64,000 nucleotides of DNA from Methanopyrus sp. SNP6 (GCF_002201895.1 NZ_CP019436.1:633456-697455); one strand, 5' to 3'; numbered from the stretch's first letter, positions 1 through 8,981 are shown. The notes: a model not told the origin generated them from the sequence alone. Program-made: numbers and translations.

Positions 1-205
1 CTTCCGCCGCGCGCTCAACTGCCTCTTTAATTTCCTCATCGGGGAGTTCGCTCAGCGGGTGTACCTCAACTTTAACGTCTACTTCCACGGACTTGCCGTC
101 CACCGTCACCGTTACGTCAACGTCCTCCAAGTCACGCTTTGGAATCCTGCGATAGAGCTCCTGGAGGGCTACTTCGTGAATGCGTTCTATGTCTTCGAGC
201 TTCAG
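1..205 (-). CDS. DUF3194 family protein (partial, runs off the left edge; apparent CTG start)
   Basis: The frame directly after prefoldin beta reads LKLEDIERIHEVALQEL and then IPKRDLEDVDVTVTV. This resembles the small archaeal DUF3194 family, which commonly follows prefoldin beta. The frame is closed by a stop at 230-232 and has no ATG, GTG or TTG until a TTG at 128-130, which would remove the conserved N-terminal helix. The only well-placed initiator is CTG at 203-205, which overlaps the prefoldin stop as CTGA. A GGAGGTG element lies about 16 bases upstream. The function of the family is unknown. The 3' end lies outside the window. Confidence 0.6.
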   Translation of the reverse strand, partial: MKLEDIERIHEVALQELYRRIPKRDLEDVDVTVTVDGKSVEVDVKVEVHPLSELPDEEIKEAVERAAE

Positions 206-564
206 GCCGCTCCGGCCCCGCCACCTCCCTCAGCCTGCTGAAGGGCTTTCTGGAGCCTCTCCTGGAGGTTCTCGATCTGCTGCTGGAGACGTTTTTCCTG
301 CTTCTCCAGTGTTTTTACTCTTAGCTCCAGTGTTTCCTTTCTGTCCTCGAGCTCTCCCTTCACCTCATCACGGTCAGCTTCTATTAGCAAGCCACCAACA
401 GTTTTGTATATCTTGGTACCTTCTTCGATTTCGTCGAGTTCCTTAAGGGCCCTTTCGATCTCCCTAAGCTGCAGCTCCAGCTGCTGCTTTTGCGCGACGA
501 TAGAACTCAACTGCTGCTGAAGCTGCTGGAGCTGAGCTACCTGCTGCTCCATATTCTGAGCCAT
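202..564 (-). CDS. pfdB: Prefoldin subunit beta
   Basis: This 120-residue protein is the beta subunit of the hexameric cytosolic chaperone prefoldin, which hands unfolded proteins to the group II chaperonin. It has the expected layout: a Gln-rich N-terminal coiled-coil helix (about 1-45), a short beta segment (about 46-75) with the family-typical KIYKTVGGLLIEAD, and a second coiled coil (about 76-110). It ends in an unusual Gly/Ala tail (GGGGAGAA). It lies one base after pcc1 and is the penultimate gene of the exosome superoperon, as in other methanogens. Confidence 0.93.
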   Translation of the reverse strand: MAQNMEQQVAQLQQLQQQLSSIVAQKQQLELQLREIERALKELDEIEEGTKIYKTVGGLLIEADRDEVKGELEDRKETLELRVKTLEKQEKRLQQQIENLQERLQKALQQAEGGGGAGAA

Positions 565-816
565 TTACACGTCCCCCAGAACCGTCGTGATGACCCGCTC
601 TGAGAGTGCGAGGAGACGGAACACTCCTGAGACTGATGCTCGGAGTGCCGACACGTCTTCCGCTCGGATCTCTATTTGTATGTTGTTACCGAGGCGGTCG
701 ATGTCCACCCGTGATCGCCGTGCCGGCATGAGTTTAACGTCCGGTAACACCGATTCGTGGATTACTCTGGCGACTCGTTCCGATTCGAGCTCGGCATTAC
801 ATCGAAGCGTGTGCAT
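565..816 (-). CDS. pcc1: KEOPS complex subunit Pcc1
   Basis: This 83-residue protein matches the CTAG/Pcc1 family: an N-terminal beta strand (LRCNAELESERVARVIHESV) and a C-terminal helix (DVSALRASVSGVFRLLALSE). Pcc1 dimerises and helps the Kae1-Bud32-Cgi121 KEOPS complex make the t6A37 modification of ANN-decoding tRNAs. The other KEOPS genes are not in this window. Its place between the Brix and prefoldin genes is the usual methanogen order. Confidence 0.85.
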   Translation of the reverse strand: MHTLRCNAELESERVARVIHESVLPDVKLMPARRSRVDIDRLGNNIQIEIRAEDVSALRASVSGVFRLLALSERVITTVLGDV

Positions 817-831
817 GGTTCCACCCTCGTG

Positions 832-1410
832 TTATAGTTTCATCCTCTCGTTCTTGGTGCGGAAATCCCGATAGAACAGGGACGGGCCGACCTTCTCGGT
901 GCGACGGTAAAAGGTTAGGGTTCCTAAGTGACGGGGATGGCCTTCGACTACCAACAGCACGTCGGCTAGGGCCTCCTCGAGTACGTCCTCCAAGGAACCC
1001 ACTCGGGGTACGAATTCTACTCCGAGAACTTCGGACAGCGACTCCGCGACCTTCATGTGACCGGAAACTGGACGTTTCGACGTCGTGATCACCATATTGC
1101 CAGGAAGATCAACTCTATTCCCGAAGAGCTCACGCTGTAGCTTGACACCACCTAGCCAGAACGATAGTCGTAACCTGGGTGGAATCTCCCCTAGGTCTAT
1201 CACATGGAGTTGGGCGGGGTTACCTTTGGCTTCCGTCACGTAGAAAAGGACTTCAGCGCCGGATTCTAATGCTTCCAGTACGGTGTCCCGGAGGTTCTTC
1301 GTACCCCTCAGGATGTAAGTAGCATCGGGTAGTGCGCACTCCAGGTCACGACACAGCGAGCGCGTGCGGCGAGCGGGGCGCTGTGAGGTGGTGATGGCAG
1401 CCTGTCTCAA
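832..1410 (-). CDS. Brix-domain ribosome biogenesis protein (archaeal Imp4-like)
   Basis: The protein is 192 residues long if translation starts at the TTG overlapping the rpoP stop (TTGA, 1407-1410). It carries the Brix signature ITTSQRPARRTR at the very N terminus. Archaeal Brix proteins bind rRNA and are thought to act in pre-rRNA assembly. A second copy of the signature, ITTSKRPVSGH, begins the C-terminal half, so the protein looks internally duplicated. The open frame extends upstream into rpoP, but the coupled TTG puts the conserved motif at the expected start. Confidence 0.85.
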   Translation of the reverse strand: MRQAAITTSQRPARRTRSLCRDLECALPDATYILRGTKNLRDTVLEALESGAEVLFYVTEAKGNPAQLHVIDLGEIPPRLRLSFWLGGVKLQRELFGNRVDLPGNMVITTSKRPVSGHMKVAESLSEVLGVEFVPRVGSLEDVLEEALADVLLVVEGHPRHLGTLTFYRRTEKVGPSLFYRDFRTKNERMKL

Positions 1411-1562
1411 CGAGCTGTGTACCTCCTGGGCACGGGGTGCCGGGGTTTCATTACCAGTCTGAAGCCACAATGGGTACAGCGAATGGGATCTTCGTTGATG
1501 TCCAACCTGACCTTCTTACCACACCTCATGCAGATGTACTCGTACTTCTCTTCCTCGTACAT
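1407..1562 (-). CDS. rpoP: DNA-directed RNA polymerase subunit P (Rpb12-like)
   Basis: This is a 51-residue reading frame starting at ATG 1560-1562. It encodes a zinc-ribbon protein with CMRC near residues 11-14 and CTHC near residues 29-32, followed by a basic C terminus (MKPRHPVPRRY). This is the archaeal counterpart of eukaryotic Rpb12, which binds at the Rpo3/Rpo10 assembly platform of RNA polymerase. It lies two bases after the L37Ae gene and its stop overlaps the start of the Brix gene. Confidence 0.92.
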   Translation of the reverse strand: MYEEEKYEYICMRCGKKVRLDINEDPIRCTHCGFRLVMKPRHPVPRRYTAR

Positions 1563-1564
1563 GG

Positions 1565-1834
1565 TCACTTCTCCTCCAACGCCTTCCGAATAGCGCGCCT
1601 GACGATCCTCTGGGCTTCAGTCTCGGGATAGTAGGCTCCTCCTGTAAACTCCGCACCGCACTTAGTGCACCTCCAAATACCGGTACCAACCCTCTTCACG
1701 GCCCGCTTGTGACATACGGGACACTCGTGTTTCTGTCGCTGGACCGATTCGATCTCCGCGACACGACGTCGGATCCGCATTCCGTACCTGGGTCCGAAAC
1801 GTCCCGCTGGACCGACCTTCTTCGTGCGACCCAC
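1565..1834 (-). CDS. rpl37ae: 50S ribosomal protein L37Ae (eL43)
   Basis: This 89-residue protein has the family N terminus ([24 protein letters not shown]) and a C2-C2 zinc finger: CPVC near residue 38 and CTKC near residue 56. It is part of the large ribosomal subunit. It appears to be the first gene of a sub-operon (L37Ae, rpoP, Brix, pcc1, pfdB, DUF3194), since a good TATA box lies about 35-42 bases upstream. Confidence 0.95.
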   Translation of the reverse strand: MGRTKKVGPAGRFGPRYGMRIRRRVAEIESVQRQKHECPVCHKRAVKRVGTGIWRCTKCGAEFTGGAYYPETEAQRIVRRAIRKALEEK

Positions 1835-1868
1835 CGTTCCGCACCCCCGCGCGCAGGCCCTTTGACCG

Positions 1869-1876
1869 ATATAAGG
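1869..1876 (-). promoter_or_regulatory. TATA-box-like element before the L37Ae gene
   Basis: On the minus strand the sequence reads CCTTATAT, a good match to an archaeal box A. It sits in the 55-base gap between the rrp42 stop and the L37Ae start. Transcription would begin around 1845, giving a leader of roughly ten bases. This suggests that the distal half of the superoperon has its own promoter. No initiation data are available from sequence alone. Confidence 0.5.
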
Positions 1877-1889
1877 TTTGGGGAGTTGA

Positions 1890-2693
1890 TTACAGTTGAG
1901 CCTTGACGGTACGTCGGACTTCTTCCGCCTTCTTTGTGGCTAAGTCAATGGCGTCCTCCAGTAGATGTTCAGGAAGATCCCCAAACTCTCCCTTCTGAAC
2001 CGCGCAGACTTCTCCACTTTCAGTGACGGTTACCGTTAGCCTGGTGTCCATGATGATCTCTTCCTCGAGACAGGGGTCGACGAGCAAGTACTCACCAACT
2101 CTAGCGATAGTAACGGAGATGGGAAAGTCGTTGATAGCGAGCGGTTCGGTGTTTTCCTCTATAACTTTAACCTCGTCGTCCATGACTTTGGCTTTCGGTA
2201 CCTCGGTGATGGAGAGTGCGGAAACCGAACCGATCATGGAGGCGTCGAACAAGTTCCCGTCGTGGTCCAGTATGTGGATGTCTACGAAAGTCACCCAGCA
2301 GTGCTCACCTTCCTTTATACAGAGCTCCTTAAGGTCTATCATCTCGGACTCACGGATTCCCCTATCCACGACACGAGAGAGCTCGATCGCGTTTTCATCT
2401 GGAGGACCTGGTTCGAAAGATGGATCGGCGAGCGGGACGAGTTCCGCGTTGACCGCCAAGGCACCTTCGTTAGGTGAATCGGGGTAAGGGCGACCCACTT
2501 CCAGCTTCACACCGACGACCAGCTGGGTGTTCCCGAGGCGGACCAAGGCCGACCCGTTCGCTTTGGAGATGACTCCAGCACGCACCTCGATAGGACGAAA
2601 CTCTTCGAAATCACGCCCGTCGATCCTTTCTCCGGCCTTTATAGCGGCAAGTACCTCATGACGTTTGATACGGGCCAGCAGGTCTAGGTCCAC
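1890..2693 (-). CDS. rrp42: Exosome complex subunit Rrp42
   Basis: This 267-residue RNase PH-fold protein is the non-catalytic partner of Rrp41 in the hexameric ring of the archaeal exosome, which degrades and tails RNA from the 3' end. Conserved segments include [17 protein letters not shown] near the N terminus and [14 protein letters not shown]. The position expected to hold the catalytic Asp lies in a diverged loop ([12 protein letters not shown]), as usual for Rrp42. It is one base downstream of rrp41. Confidence 0.95.
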   Translation of the reverse strand: MDLDLLARIKRHEVLAAIKAGERIDGRDFEEFRPIEVRAGVISKANGSALVRLGNTQLVVGVKLEVGRPYPDSPNEGALAVNAELVPLADPSFEPGPPDENAIELSRVVDRGIRESEMIDLKELCIKEGEHCWVTFVDIHILDHDGNLFDASMIGSVSALSITEVPKAKVMDDEVKVIEENTEPLAINDFPISVTIARVGEYLLVDPCLEEEIIMDTRLTVTVTESGEVCAVQKGEFGDLPEHLLEDAIDLATKKAEEVRRTVKAQL

Positions 2694-2694
2694 G

Positions 2695-3414
2695 TCAGTC
2701 TCCCCCGTATTTCTCCTTCAACGCCCTGCGCTGCTCTTTGTACACTATCTTGCACCCTTTCTTGGCCAGCTTCACCGCCTGTTTGAACTCTTCAGGTGTC
2801 ATATCACCGTCCATTTGGAGCAGCGTGATCTTGCCCTCTTTCGGCATCATGGCGAGCGGGACGTCAGCTTCCCCGTATCCGTCTTCGTAGTACATGGGAT
2901 CCAGCACTACTTTCCCTTCGACTTTCCCAGCCGCACACGCCGCCACCAGATCGCGCATCTCGATCCCAGCATCCGCTAAGGCGACTGAAGCCGCACTGAT
3001 ACCGGCACACCGTGTCCCCGCGTCTGCCTGAAGGACCTCGACGAATATGTCGATGGCCGTTCGCGGATAGTATTCGGTGAAGATTGCCGGCTCCAGGGCC
3101 TCCTTAGACAGCTTGGAGATCTCGATAGATCGTCTGTCCGGACCAGGCTGCTTCCTTTCGTCCACAGAAAACGGGGCCATGTTGTACCGGAACCTGACGA
3201 CAGCACGGTCAGGTTTCTGCTTATGCCTGGGATGGAGCTCTCGGGGCCCGTATACCGCGGCTACTATCTTGTTGGCACCTAACTCCAAGTAAGCCGAGCC
3301 ATCAGCCCGCTTCAGTACTCCGGCTTGAATCTTCAGCGGACGCATCTCATCGGGTTTGCGACCGTCCAGCCTCAGGCCGTCCTCCGAGATCAACCGCTCT
3401 GGCCTCTCCTCCAT
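2695..3414 (-). CDS. rrp41: Exosome complex subunit Rrp41 (catalytic)
   Basis: This RNase PH-fold protein is the catalytic phosphorolytic subunit of the archaeal exosome. It shows [13 protein letters not shown], a phosphate/RNA-binding region [15 protein letters not shown], and the [15 protein letters not shown] segment of active Rrp41. I chose ATG 3412-3414 (239 residues) because GGTGATC lies about six bases upstream. A GTG at 3427-3429 would add five residues and overlap rrp4. Confidence 0.95.
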   Translation of the reverse strand: MEERPERLISEDGLRLDGRKPDEMRPLKIQAGVLKRADGSAYLELGANKIVAAVYGPRELHPRHKQKPDRAVVRFRYNMAPFSVDERKQPGPDRRSIEISKLSKEALEPAIFTEYYPRTAIDIFVEVLQADAGTRCAGISAASVALADAGIEMRDLVAACAAGKVEGKVVLDPMYYEDGYGEADVPLAMMPKEGKITLLQMDGDMTPEEFKQAVKLAKKGCKIVYKEQRRALKEKYGGD

Positions 3415-3422
3415 TTTACAGA

Positions 3423-4142
3423 TCACCACCGTGAGAGTCGTTTTAGATTCGCTTTCAACCAGTCGGTAAGACCACGGAGATGCGATCGACGCTCGATCTC
3501 GCGGATAGCTCGTACGGCGAGGAGCTCTCGTTCTTTCTTCGGTTCCTCCCGAGCACGCACGTATATCCGCCCATTGGCACCCACGATGATGTCACAGCCG
3601 AGAACGCGCTTGATCACCCTGATCATGGAACCTTTACGTCCGATAACCCTGGGGACCTTCACGGGATCTATCTCTACGACCCGACCACCCTGAAGTCGAC
3701 CGAGCCTCGTCGGAGCATCGTCTTCTAGTAGAGACAGTTCCACGCGTTGTACCGGGTCCACCTCTCGAACGACAGCCGTTATGACATCTCCCGGACGGTA
3801 GTACCTGGAAAGGTCGGTTTCAATGAGATCGACTTCTTCATCAAGAGCGTTCGACACGTGAAGTATCGCCGGAAGAGGCGCACGAACGTCGATGAGCCAG
3901 CTTGAGAACTTCACCTCCTCCACGATCCCAACGACGAGATCGCCCGGAGAGGGCCTGTATGGGCCGGCCAGCGGTATCACTCTGATCCTACGGCCGTCGA
4001 TGTCGACGAGCCCGGTGACTTTAGAGTAGACTTCGTCCCCTCTGGTGTACGTCCCCTCGCTCGCGATCACCTGTCCTCTAGCCAACAACTCACCGGGAGT
4101 GACGACCTGACGGTCCTCGACGTACAGCTCGAACTCGGGCAC
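3423..4142 (-). CDS. rrp4: Exosome complex RNA-binding subunit Rrp4
   Basis: This 239-residue cap subunit of the exosome has an N-terminal domain (residues 1-60), an S1 RNA-binding domain (about 65-140, with [17 protein letters not shown]) and a KH domain (about 150-215, with [15 protein letters not shown]). The KH loop carries the G-x-x-G sequence GRKG. It guides RNA into the Rrp41-Rrp42 ring. It directly precedes rrp41, giving the standard Rrp4-Rrp41-Rrp42 order. Confidence 0.95.
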   Translation of the reverse strand: MPEFELYVEDRQVVTPGELLARGQVIASEGTYTRGDEVYSKVTGLVDIDGRRIRVIPLAGPYRPSPGDLVVGIVEEVKFSSWLIDVRAPLPAILHVSNALDEEVDLIETDLSRYYRPGDVITAVVREVDPVQRVELSLLEDDAPTRLGRLQGGRVVEIDPVKVPRVIGRKGSMIRVIKRVLGCDIIVGANGRIYVRAREEPKKERELLAVRAIREIERRSHLRGLTDWLKANLKRLSRW

Positions 4143-4149
4143 GCTCGCA

Positions 4150-5217
4150 TCACCTCGGTACGTAATCCGGGAACCTTTGCACGACCTCAGTTACGAGCTC
4201 GAGGGCGTGTTTCGCATCCTCGAGATCCAGCACCTCCGCCGGTGAGTGTAGGTACCTGGTCGGGATTCCCACCACACCCGTCGGGACGCCACCTCTGGTC
4301 AGGTGAATAGCCGTCGCGTCGGTGGTGCCTCCCTCGCCCACTTCGAGCTGGTATGGGATGTCCAGCTCTTCCGCGGTATCTATCAGTAGCTTTCTCACCT
4401 TAGGGTGAGTGATTAGACCTCGACCACTCGCGTCGACTACCGTGATCGCCGGTCCCTTCCCAAGCTTTAGCTCCGTCCTCTTCAATCCCGGCACGTCACC
4501 AGCTACGGCGGTGTCCAGAACTACAGCACCGTCTGGATAGACCTCAAAGGCGGACGTTTTGGCCCCCTTCAGACCCACCTCCTCCTGAACTGTCCCCACC
4601 AGGTAAAACGTGGGGTGATCTCCGTCGAGGTCGGAGAGACGCTCGGCCAGAGCGAGAAGGACGGCGACGCCAATCTTATCGTCGAGACCTCGACCGTTTA
4701 CTCTCGACCCTACCAGTTCCACGAACTCTCCGGCTAGGACACCGACATCACCCACGCTCACGAGTTCCTCAGCCTCCTCACGGTCTGAGGCGCCGATATC
4801 TATGAACAAGTCCTTGTGCTCGGGTACCTTCCGCCGCTCCTTCGGCTCCTGGATGTGCGGAGGCTTAGTTCCGACTACCCCCGGCACCTTCTCGCCCTCG
4901 GAGTTCACGATGATCACGCGTGAGCCCGGTAGGATCCTGTCATCGATACCGCCGAGCTTCGCGAACCGTATGAACCCGTTCTTGTCGATGGATTTGACGA
5001 TGAAACCTACTTCGTCCATGTGGGCGGCTACCATCACCTCGTACTCGGAGCCTTCGATAGTACCGACCACGTTCCCCAGGGTATCCACATGGACGTCGTC
5101 ACAGTATTTCTCCAGCGTATCCTCCACGTACTCGCGGACCTCGTCCTCCCAGCCCGGCGGAGCCACACGGCCGATAAGCTCGCGTAGGTGTTCCGCGAGG
5201 GTTTCGACGGTTACCAT
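4150..5217 (-). CDS. M42-family metalloaminopeptidase (TET type)
   Basis: This 355-residue protein belongs to peptidase family M42, whose members form tetrahedral 12-mers that trim peptides released by the proteasome. Metal ligands are visible in AAHMDEVGF (near residue 67), GLDDKIGVAVLLALAE (near residue 179), VQEEVGLKGA (Glu pair near residue 210), VLDTAV and the C-terminal YLHSPAE. It sits between SBDS (next base) and rrp4, so it is embedded in the exosome/proteasome operon. Exact substrate preference cannot be read from the sequence. Confidence 0.9.
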   Translation of the reverse strand: MVTVETLAEHLRELIGRVAPPGWEDEVREYVEDTLEKYCDDVHVDTLGNVVGTIEGSEYEVMVAAHMDEVGFIVKSIDKNGFIRFAKLGGIDDRILPGSRVIIVNSEGEKVPGVVGTKPPHIQEPKERRKVPEHKDLFIDIGASDREEAEELVSVGDVGVLAGEFVELVGSRVNGRGLDDKIGVAVLLALAERLSDLDGDHPTFYLVGTVQEEVGLKGAKTSAFEVYPDGAVVLDTAVAGDVPGLKRTELKLGKGPAITVVDASGRGLITHPKVRKLLIDTAEELDIPYQLEVGEGGTTDATAIHLTRGGVPTGVVGIPTRYLHSPAEVLDLEDAKHALELVTEVVQRFPDYVPR

Positions 5218-5940
5218 TCAGGGACCCTCCACACTCTCCCTTTCCAGGATCTTGCTCTCGAAATCTCCCTTAGTGATCTCGTTAAGCTTCTCGAAGAACT
5301 CGTCCTGCAACCCAGCCGGTAATCGTACTACGGCTACCCAAGCACCGTCGTACTGCCACTCCTCCCGCTCGATATCACCGAACTCGCGCACGATACCCAT
5401 AGCCTGTCCGGTGTACTTCGCGGGGATACGGATGGCCACTTTCACTTCCTCGAACTTCATCGGCAGGACCGGACGCAACTGCTTGATGACGTCCTTTACC
5501 TGCTCCTCAGCACCCTTCATAGGATCGATGTGAACACCGGTCTCCTCCATGGCACGTTCGATTCGCTCAGGAGGATGCGGAGCCCCCGTTCTGGGATCCA
5601 CCGCGCGGCGGGCGATTATGTGGACGATTTTCCGTTTAACTTCTTCCTGCATTTTCCTTCGTTGTTCCGCGGTTAGCTGTATTTCTCCCTCCTTGATCAC
5701 GATTTCCGCGACCTTAATGGGGTCGGAAGTGCCGAAAAGTTCCTCCATCGCTTGCTCTGAGGCCCTCTCACCTTTCCTGGCATCGCGAAAGACTTGTTCC
5801 ACGGCCAATATCTCCTCGACGTCCACGTCTTCACCTTCCCGGAGTTTACGGGCCCCTTCGGGATCGACGAGCACCTCGAATCGTTCGCCTCCCTTCTCCA
5901 GACGTGCTACAACGGCGTCTTCCAGACTGACTCTGGCCAT
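5218..5940 (-). CDS. sdo1: SBDS family ribosome maturation protein
   Basis: This 240-residue protein is the archaeal homologue of human SBDS/yeast Sdo1, which with EF-2-like GTPases frees late 60S particles of anti-association factors. The N-terminal FYSH domain (about 1-90: VSLEDAVVARLEKGGERFEVLVDP) is followed by a helical domain (QLTAEQRRKMQEEVKRKIV, HPPERIERAMEE) and a ferredoxin-like C-terminal domain. It is flanked by psmA and the M42 peptidase gene. Confidence 0.94.
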   Translation of the reverse strand: MARVSLEDAVVARLEKGGERFEVLVDPEGARKLREGEDVDVEEILAVEQVFRDARKGERASEQAMEELFGTSDPIKVAEIVIKEGEIQLTAEQRRKMQEEVKRKIVHIIARRAVDPRTGAPHPPERIERAMEETGVHIDPMKGAEEQVKDVIKQLRPVLPMKFEEVKVAIRIPAKYTGQAMGIVREFGDIEREEWQYDGAWVAVVRLPAGLQDEFFEKLNEITKGDFESKILERESVEGP

Positions 5941-5942
5941 TG

Positions 5943-6677
5943 TTACTCACCCTCGTCTTTCTCCGAACCGACTGCACGTTCAAACATCTCCTCGATTTTC
6001 TCCCGCTCAAGCTTCCGGAATCCTTGTTCGTCGACGACGGCGATCTCGAGGTTGTCGGCGGTGGTCTCCTCCCGTGAGGCTTCGTACAGCGCCCGCACCG
6101 CGAGCTTGACGGCCTCTCGGATGGTCATGTCCTCCCGGTATTCCTCCTCGAACACGTCGAGCGCTTCCTGGCGACCTTCACCGATCGCCGTGGCTTTGTG
6201 CTCCGTCAGAGCACCGCTGGGATCGGTTTCGAACAGGCGACATCCCTTCCTATCTACACCGGCGATCAAAAGCGCGGTTCCGAAGGGTCGAACTCCTCCA
6301 TGCTGCGTGTACACCTGCTTGAGGTCGCAGATAGCCTTCACGAGCACGTCTACATCGATCGGCTCACCGTAAGTGTACCGATACGTCTGTGCCTCGATCC
6401 TGGCACGCTCGACTAACACGCGAGCGTCCGCGACGAGTCCCGCCGTAGCTGCTCCGATGTGAGTGTCGATCTGGTAGACTTTCTCTATGGACTCGGGCTC
6501 GATCAGCTTGGAGGTGACACGCTTATCGACCCCAAGGACGACGCCTTCTTCCACTTTAATCCCTAAAGCCGTAGTACCGCGCTTGACGGCCTCGCGCGCG
6601 TACTCAACCTGGAACAGTCGGCCGTCCGGGCTGAAGACGGTGATAGCCCGGTCATACGCCGTCTGAGCAGGTTGCAC
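5943..6677 (-). CDS. psmA: Proteasome subunit alpha
   Basis: This 244-residue protein is the alpha subunit of the 20S proteasome, forming the outer rings that gate substrate entry. The N-terminal gating segment [20 protein letters not shown] is canonical, and [22 protein letters not shown] follows. It is in the classic superoperon position before SBDS. The beta subunit is not in this window. Confidence 0.97.
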   Translation of the reverse strand: MQPAQTAYDRAITVFSPDGRLFQVEYAREAVKRGTTALGIKVEEGVVLGVDKRVTSKLIEPESIEKVYQIDTHIGAATAGLVADARVLVERARIEAQTYRYTYGEPIDVDVLVKAICDLKQVYTQHGGVRPFGTALLIAGVDRKGCRLFETDPSGALTEHKATAIGEGRQEALDVFEEEYREDMTIREAVKLAVRALYEASREETTADNLEIAVVDEQGFRKLEREKIEEMFERAVGSEKDEGE

Positions 6678-6682
6678 GGCTA

Positions 6683-7177
6683 CTACCCCCGATTCTCTTC
6701 AGGCAGTGGACGTTCGAAGCTGGCGAACGCAACTACACGACCATCCTCCACGACGTCGATTTCACCGTTCTCGTACAACACGAACTCGCGGTTCCCCACC
6801 CGCTCACGGTCACATTTCGGGACTCGAGAGAGGTACCGTTCCGCCCCTTTAATCGTTCCGGAGGTACCGAGAACCTCGATGAAAACACGACCGAGCTCCG
6901 GATCCCGACGGTATAATGATAATGCCGCGCGTGCCTCCTCCTCTTGACCCCGTCGCACCCTCAGGATGCCCGCGTTAAGATCACGGTAACTACGCACTAA
7001 CCATGGTCCGATCCGGCCGGTTCCCGTAGGCCCCAACACCGAAAGTAGAGCTCGAACGACGAGGTCCTTCATCCCCTCGAAATCCAGCACTTCGACGCGC
7101 TCCGACCATACCTTAAACGTTACATAACGCCATCTGGGGCGGAGTGCGGAGGACAGACGCACACGCATGTGTTTCAC
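6683..7177 (-). CDS. rnp2: Ribonuclease P protein component 2 (Pop5)
   Basis: This protein of up to 164 residues matches archaeal Pop5, which pairs with Rpp30 to support catalysis by the RNase P RNA in tRNA 5' maturation. The family core is visible as [11 protein letters not shown] near the N terminus and [18 protein letters not shown] in the C-terminal third. The GTG start overlaps the rnp3 stop as GTGA (7174-7177). An ATG three codons on is an alternative. Confidence 0.9.
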   Translation of the reverse strand: MKHMRVRLSSALRPRWRYVTFKVWSERVEVLDFEGMKDLVVRALLSVLGPTGTGRIGPWLVRSYRDLNAGILRVRRGQEEEARAALSLYRRDPELGRVFIEVLGTSGTIKGAERYLSRVPKCDRERVGNREFVLYENGEIDVVEDGRVVAFASFERPLPEENRG

Positions 7178-7908
7178 CCCAGTGAGGCGACGCCGGGCAC
7201 CGTGAAAACATGCTTACACGCCGTGTTCCACCGGAGGATTTCCCTGGGAGCCTCGACAAACATCTCCTTCACCTCGATATCTTCAAACCCCAGAAGTTTC
7301 AAGACATCCTCCACCTGCTTCGGCCTGATCAATTCCAGTGGATCACGTGCACCCAGCGCCACGACAGTCGGAAACCGTTTCCTGCGGCGCAAGCGTAAGA
7401 GGTCACGAATTCGAGAGACCTGCCACGCGAGTCGCTCGCCCTCCCGTCGGAGCAGTCTCGATAGATCGATCTCCACGTAGGTCCACTTCTCCCGTGCTAG
7501 CTCGATCTCATACTTGCCTAAACCAGCGTGGGGGTTACCGCGCTCTGGATGTGATAGTAGATCAACCCTAGTATCGGAAACAGCAGTTCGATTGATTTTA
7601 GGATCGCCGCCGCCGACGGCGAGCAAGTACACGAGGGGTCGTGTTCGGCGGATCGCTCTACGGAGAGTCTCCGCGGACTCCGCCTCTAGTTTGCAGCCAG
7701 GTAGGACGAGCACGCTCTCAACGTGTTCACGGATGTCCCGGATTTCCTCGATGAGCCACCTCAAATCGTCAATATTCAGATGTTCCGCTTCCAGTTCCAG
7801 ACAGAGGACGGCGATCTCGTAGTCCAAACGCTCGACGGCCAGAGCCATCCTCAGGGGATCTACCTCGTCGACGTGAACTCGAAGGGCGAAGTTCTCGGAA
7901 ACCCTCAA
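7174..7908 (-). CDS. rnp3: Ribonuclease P protein component 3 (Rpp30)
   Basis: This 244-residue TIM-barrel protein matches the Rpp30 family, partner of Pop5 in archaeal RNase P. Typical pieces are LAVGGGDPKINRTAVSDTRVDLLSHPE and the C-terminal TACKHVFTVPG. Translation starts at a TTG that overlaps the stop of the preceding gene as TTGA. With Pop5 directly downstream this is a dedicated RNase P pair inside the exosome superoperon. Confidence 0.92.
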   Translation of the reverse strand: MRVSENFALRVHVDEVDPLRMALAVERLDYEIAVLCLELEAEHLNIDDLRWLIEEIRDIREHVESVLVLPGCKLEAESAETLRRAIRRTRPLVYLLAVGGGDPKINRTAVSDTRVDLLSHPERGNPHAGLGKYEIELAREKWTYVEIDLSRLLRREGERLAWQVSRIRDLLRLRRRKRFPTVVALGARDPLELIRPKQVEDVLKLLGFEDIEVKEMFVEAPREILRWNTACKHVFTVPGVASLG

Positions 7909-8366
7909 TCGTCGGAGAAGATACCGAGCCGCTCTAGCGTCTTTATGCCCCCCTCGCGGCTCGCAGGGTAGCTCTCCAGGTTGACTTTCACCCTGACCAC
8001 ATCGTCTGCGTCCGATATCCGCAGCTCCCCCTTGTAGGCGCTCTGCTTGTCGAAGCGCAGGTAGAGATTGCCCTTGTCATCTACTCGCCGCTCTATGTCA
8101 CTCCACACGCGCCTCCGCTCCTCCGCTGGTATGTTCTCACGCCAGTGTTCCAGGACTCGCTCGATGTACCTCGGCCTGTCGATCTTGACTTGAAATATGG
8201 TGATCGGGTTCCCGTGGTGTCCCTCCGCGTAGAACGTCTCGGGCTCGACGTCTTCCTCCTCGAGAACACCACCTAATACGTTCGCCAACGCCTCGAGAAC
8301 TTTCACCTCATCCTCAGTAGCGTGAGCGATCACGCGGGCTGAGATACTGTTGACGGGGAGAGTCAA
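7905..8366 (-). CDS. COG1325-type RNA-binding protein (predicted exosome-associated)
   Basis: This 153-residue protein belongs to the small archaeal family found between L15e and Rpp30 and long predicted to be exosome-related. Recognisable parts are ISARVIAHATEDEVKVLEALANVL, EGHHGNPITIFQVKI and YLRFDKQSAYKGELRI. The biochemical role is not established. Its neighbours (rnp3 by a 4-base overlap, L15e upstream) support a role in RNA processing. Confidence 0.85.
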   Translation of the reverse strand: MTLPVNSISARVIAHATEDEVKVLEALANVLGGVLEEEDVEPETFYAEGHHGNPITIFQVKIDRPRYIERVLEHWRENIPAEERRRVWSDIERRVDDKGNLYLRFDKQSAYKGELRISDADDVVRVKVNLESYPASREGGIKTLERLGIFSDD

Positions 8367-8396
8367 GGTACGACCCCGATGAGGGCGCGGCGGAGA

Positions 8397-8981
8397 TCAC
8401 TTACCGCGCCTCCTGTGGGCTCGGAGGCTCGGCCTGACTTTCTCGGCACCCTTACCGCGCTTCCGCAGTCCTCGAGCCTTCTTGCCCGCCCCGGTCTTAC
8501 CACGGAACACGCGTCCTTTCTGGGACTTCTGACAGATCCAGTTAATGCGGTGGTCACTCTTGATCTGCGGGTGATACGGGTCCACCATGATCACCTCATA
8601 GTACTTGTACTGACCATCCTCACCGACCCAGTAGGAGTTGAGCACTTCCAGATTCGGGTACTTACGCTGGGCGCGCTCCTCGGCTATCCACTGCTTGCTC
8701 TTGCCCGGCGAGAACTTATTCTTACCCATACGCTTGGGGCGACGACCCTTCCTCGGTCTCGACTTGCGACGACCTCCCTTGGGTACGCGTACGCGAACTA
8801 CCACGTAGCCGGGCTTAGCGCGGTACCCTAGACGACGTGCTCGCTCGATTCTCGTCGGACGCTTAATACGCTGGACCGACGGTCCCTTACGCCACTTCGG
8901 GAGACGCTCTTTCAGCAGCTCTCCAACGTAAGAGTCATTGGGTCGCTTCCACGCCTCCCGCTGGTACTTGTACATCGACAC
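8397..8981 (-). CDS. rpl15e: 50S ribosomal protein L15e (eL15)
   Basis: This large-subunit protein begins [14 protein letters not shown] when read from the GTG at 8979-8981, which gives 194 residues, the usual archaeal length. A GAGGGGGTG element lies six bases upstream of that GTG. A longer frame from a GTG at 8988-8990 has no such spacing. The very basic [18 protein letters not shown] segment and the Arg/Lys-rich C terminus are family features. It is the first clearly housekeeping gene of the minus-strand superoperon. Confidence 0.93.
   Translation of the reverse strand: MSMYKYQREAWKRPNDSYVGELLKERLPKWRKGPSVQRIKRPTRIERARRLGYRAKPGYVVVRVRVPKGGRRKSRPRKGRRPKRMGKNKFSPGKSKQWIAEERAQRKYPNLEVLNSYWVGEDGQYKYYEVIMVDPYHPQIKSDHRINWICQKSQKGRVFRGKTGAGKKARGLRKRGKGAEKVRPSLRAHRRRGK

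Noticed and set aside
5794-6372. Long plus-strand frame opposite SBDS and psmA
   Set aside because: It is Ser/Arg-rich translation typical of antisense frames in GC-rich DNA, and both minus-strand genes are certain.
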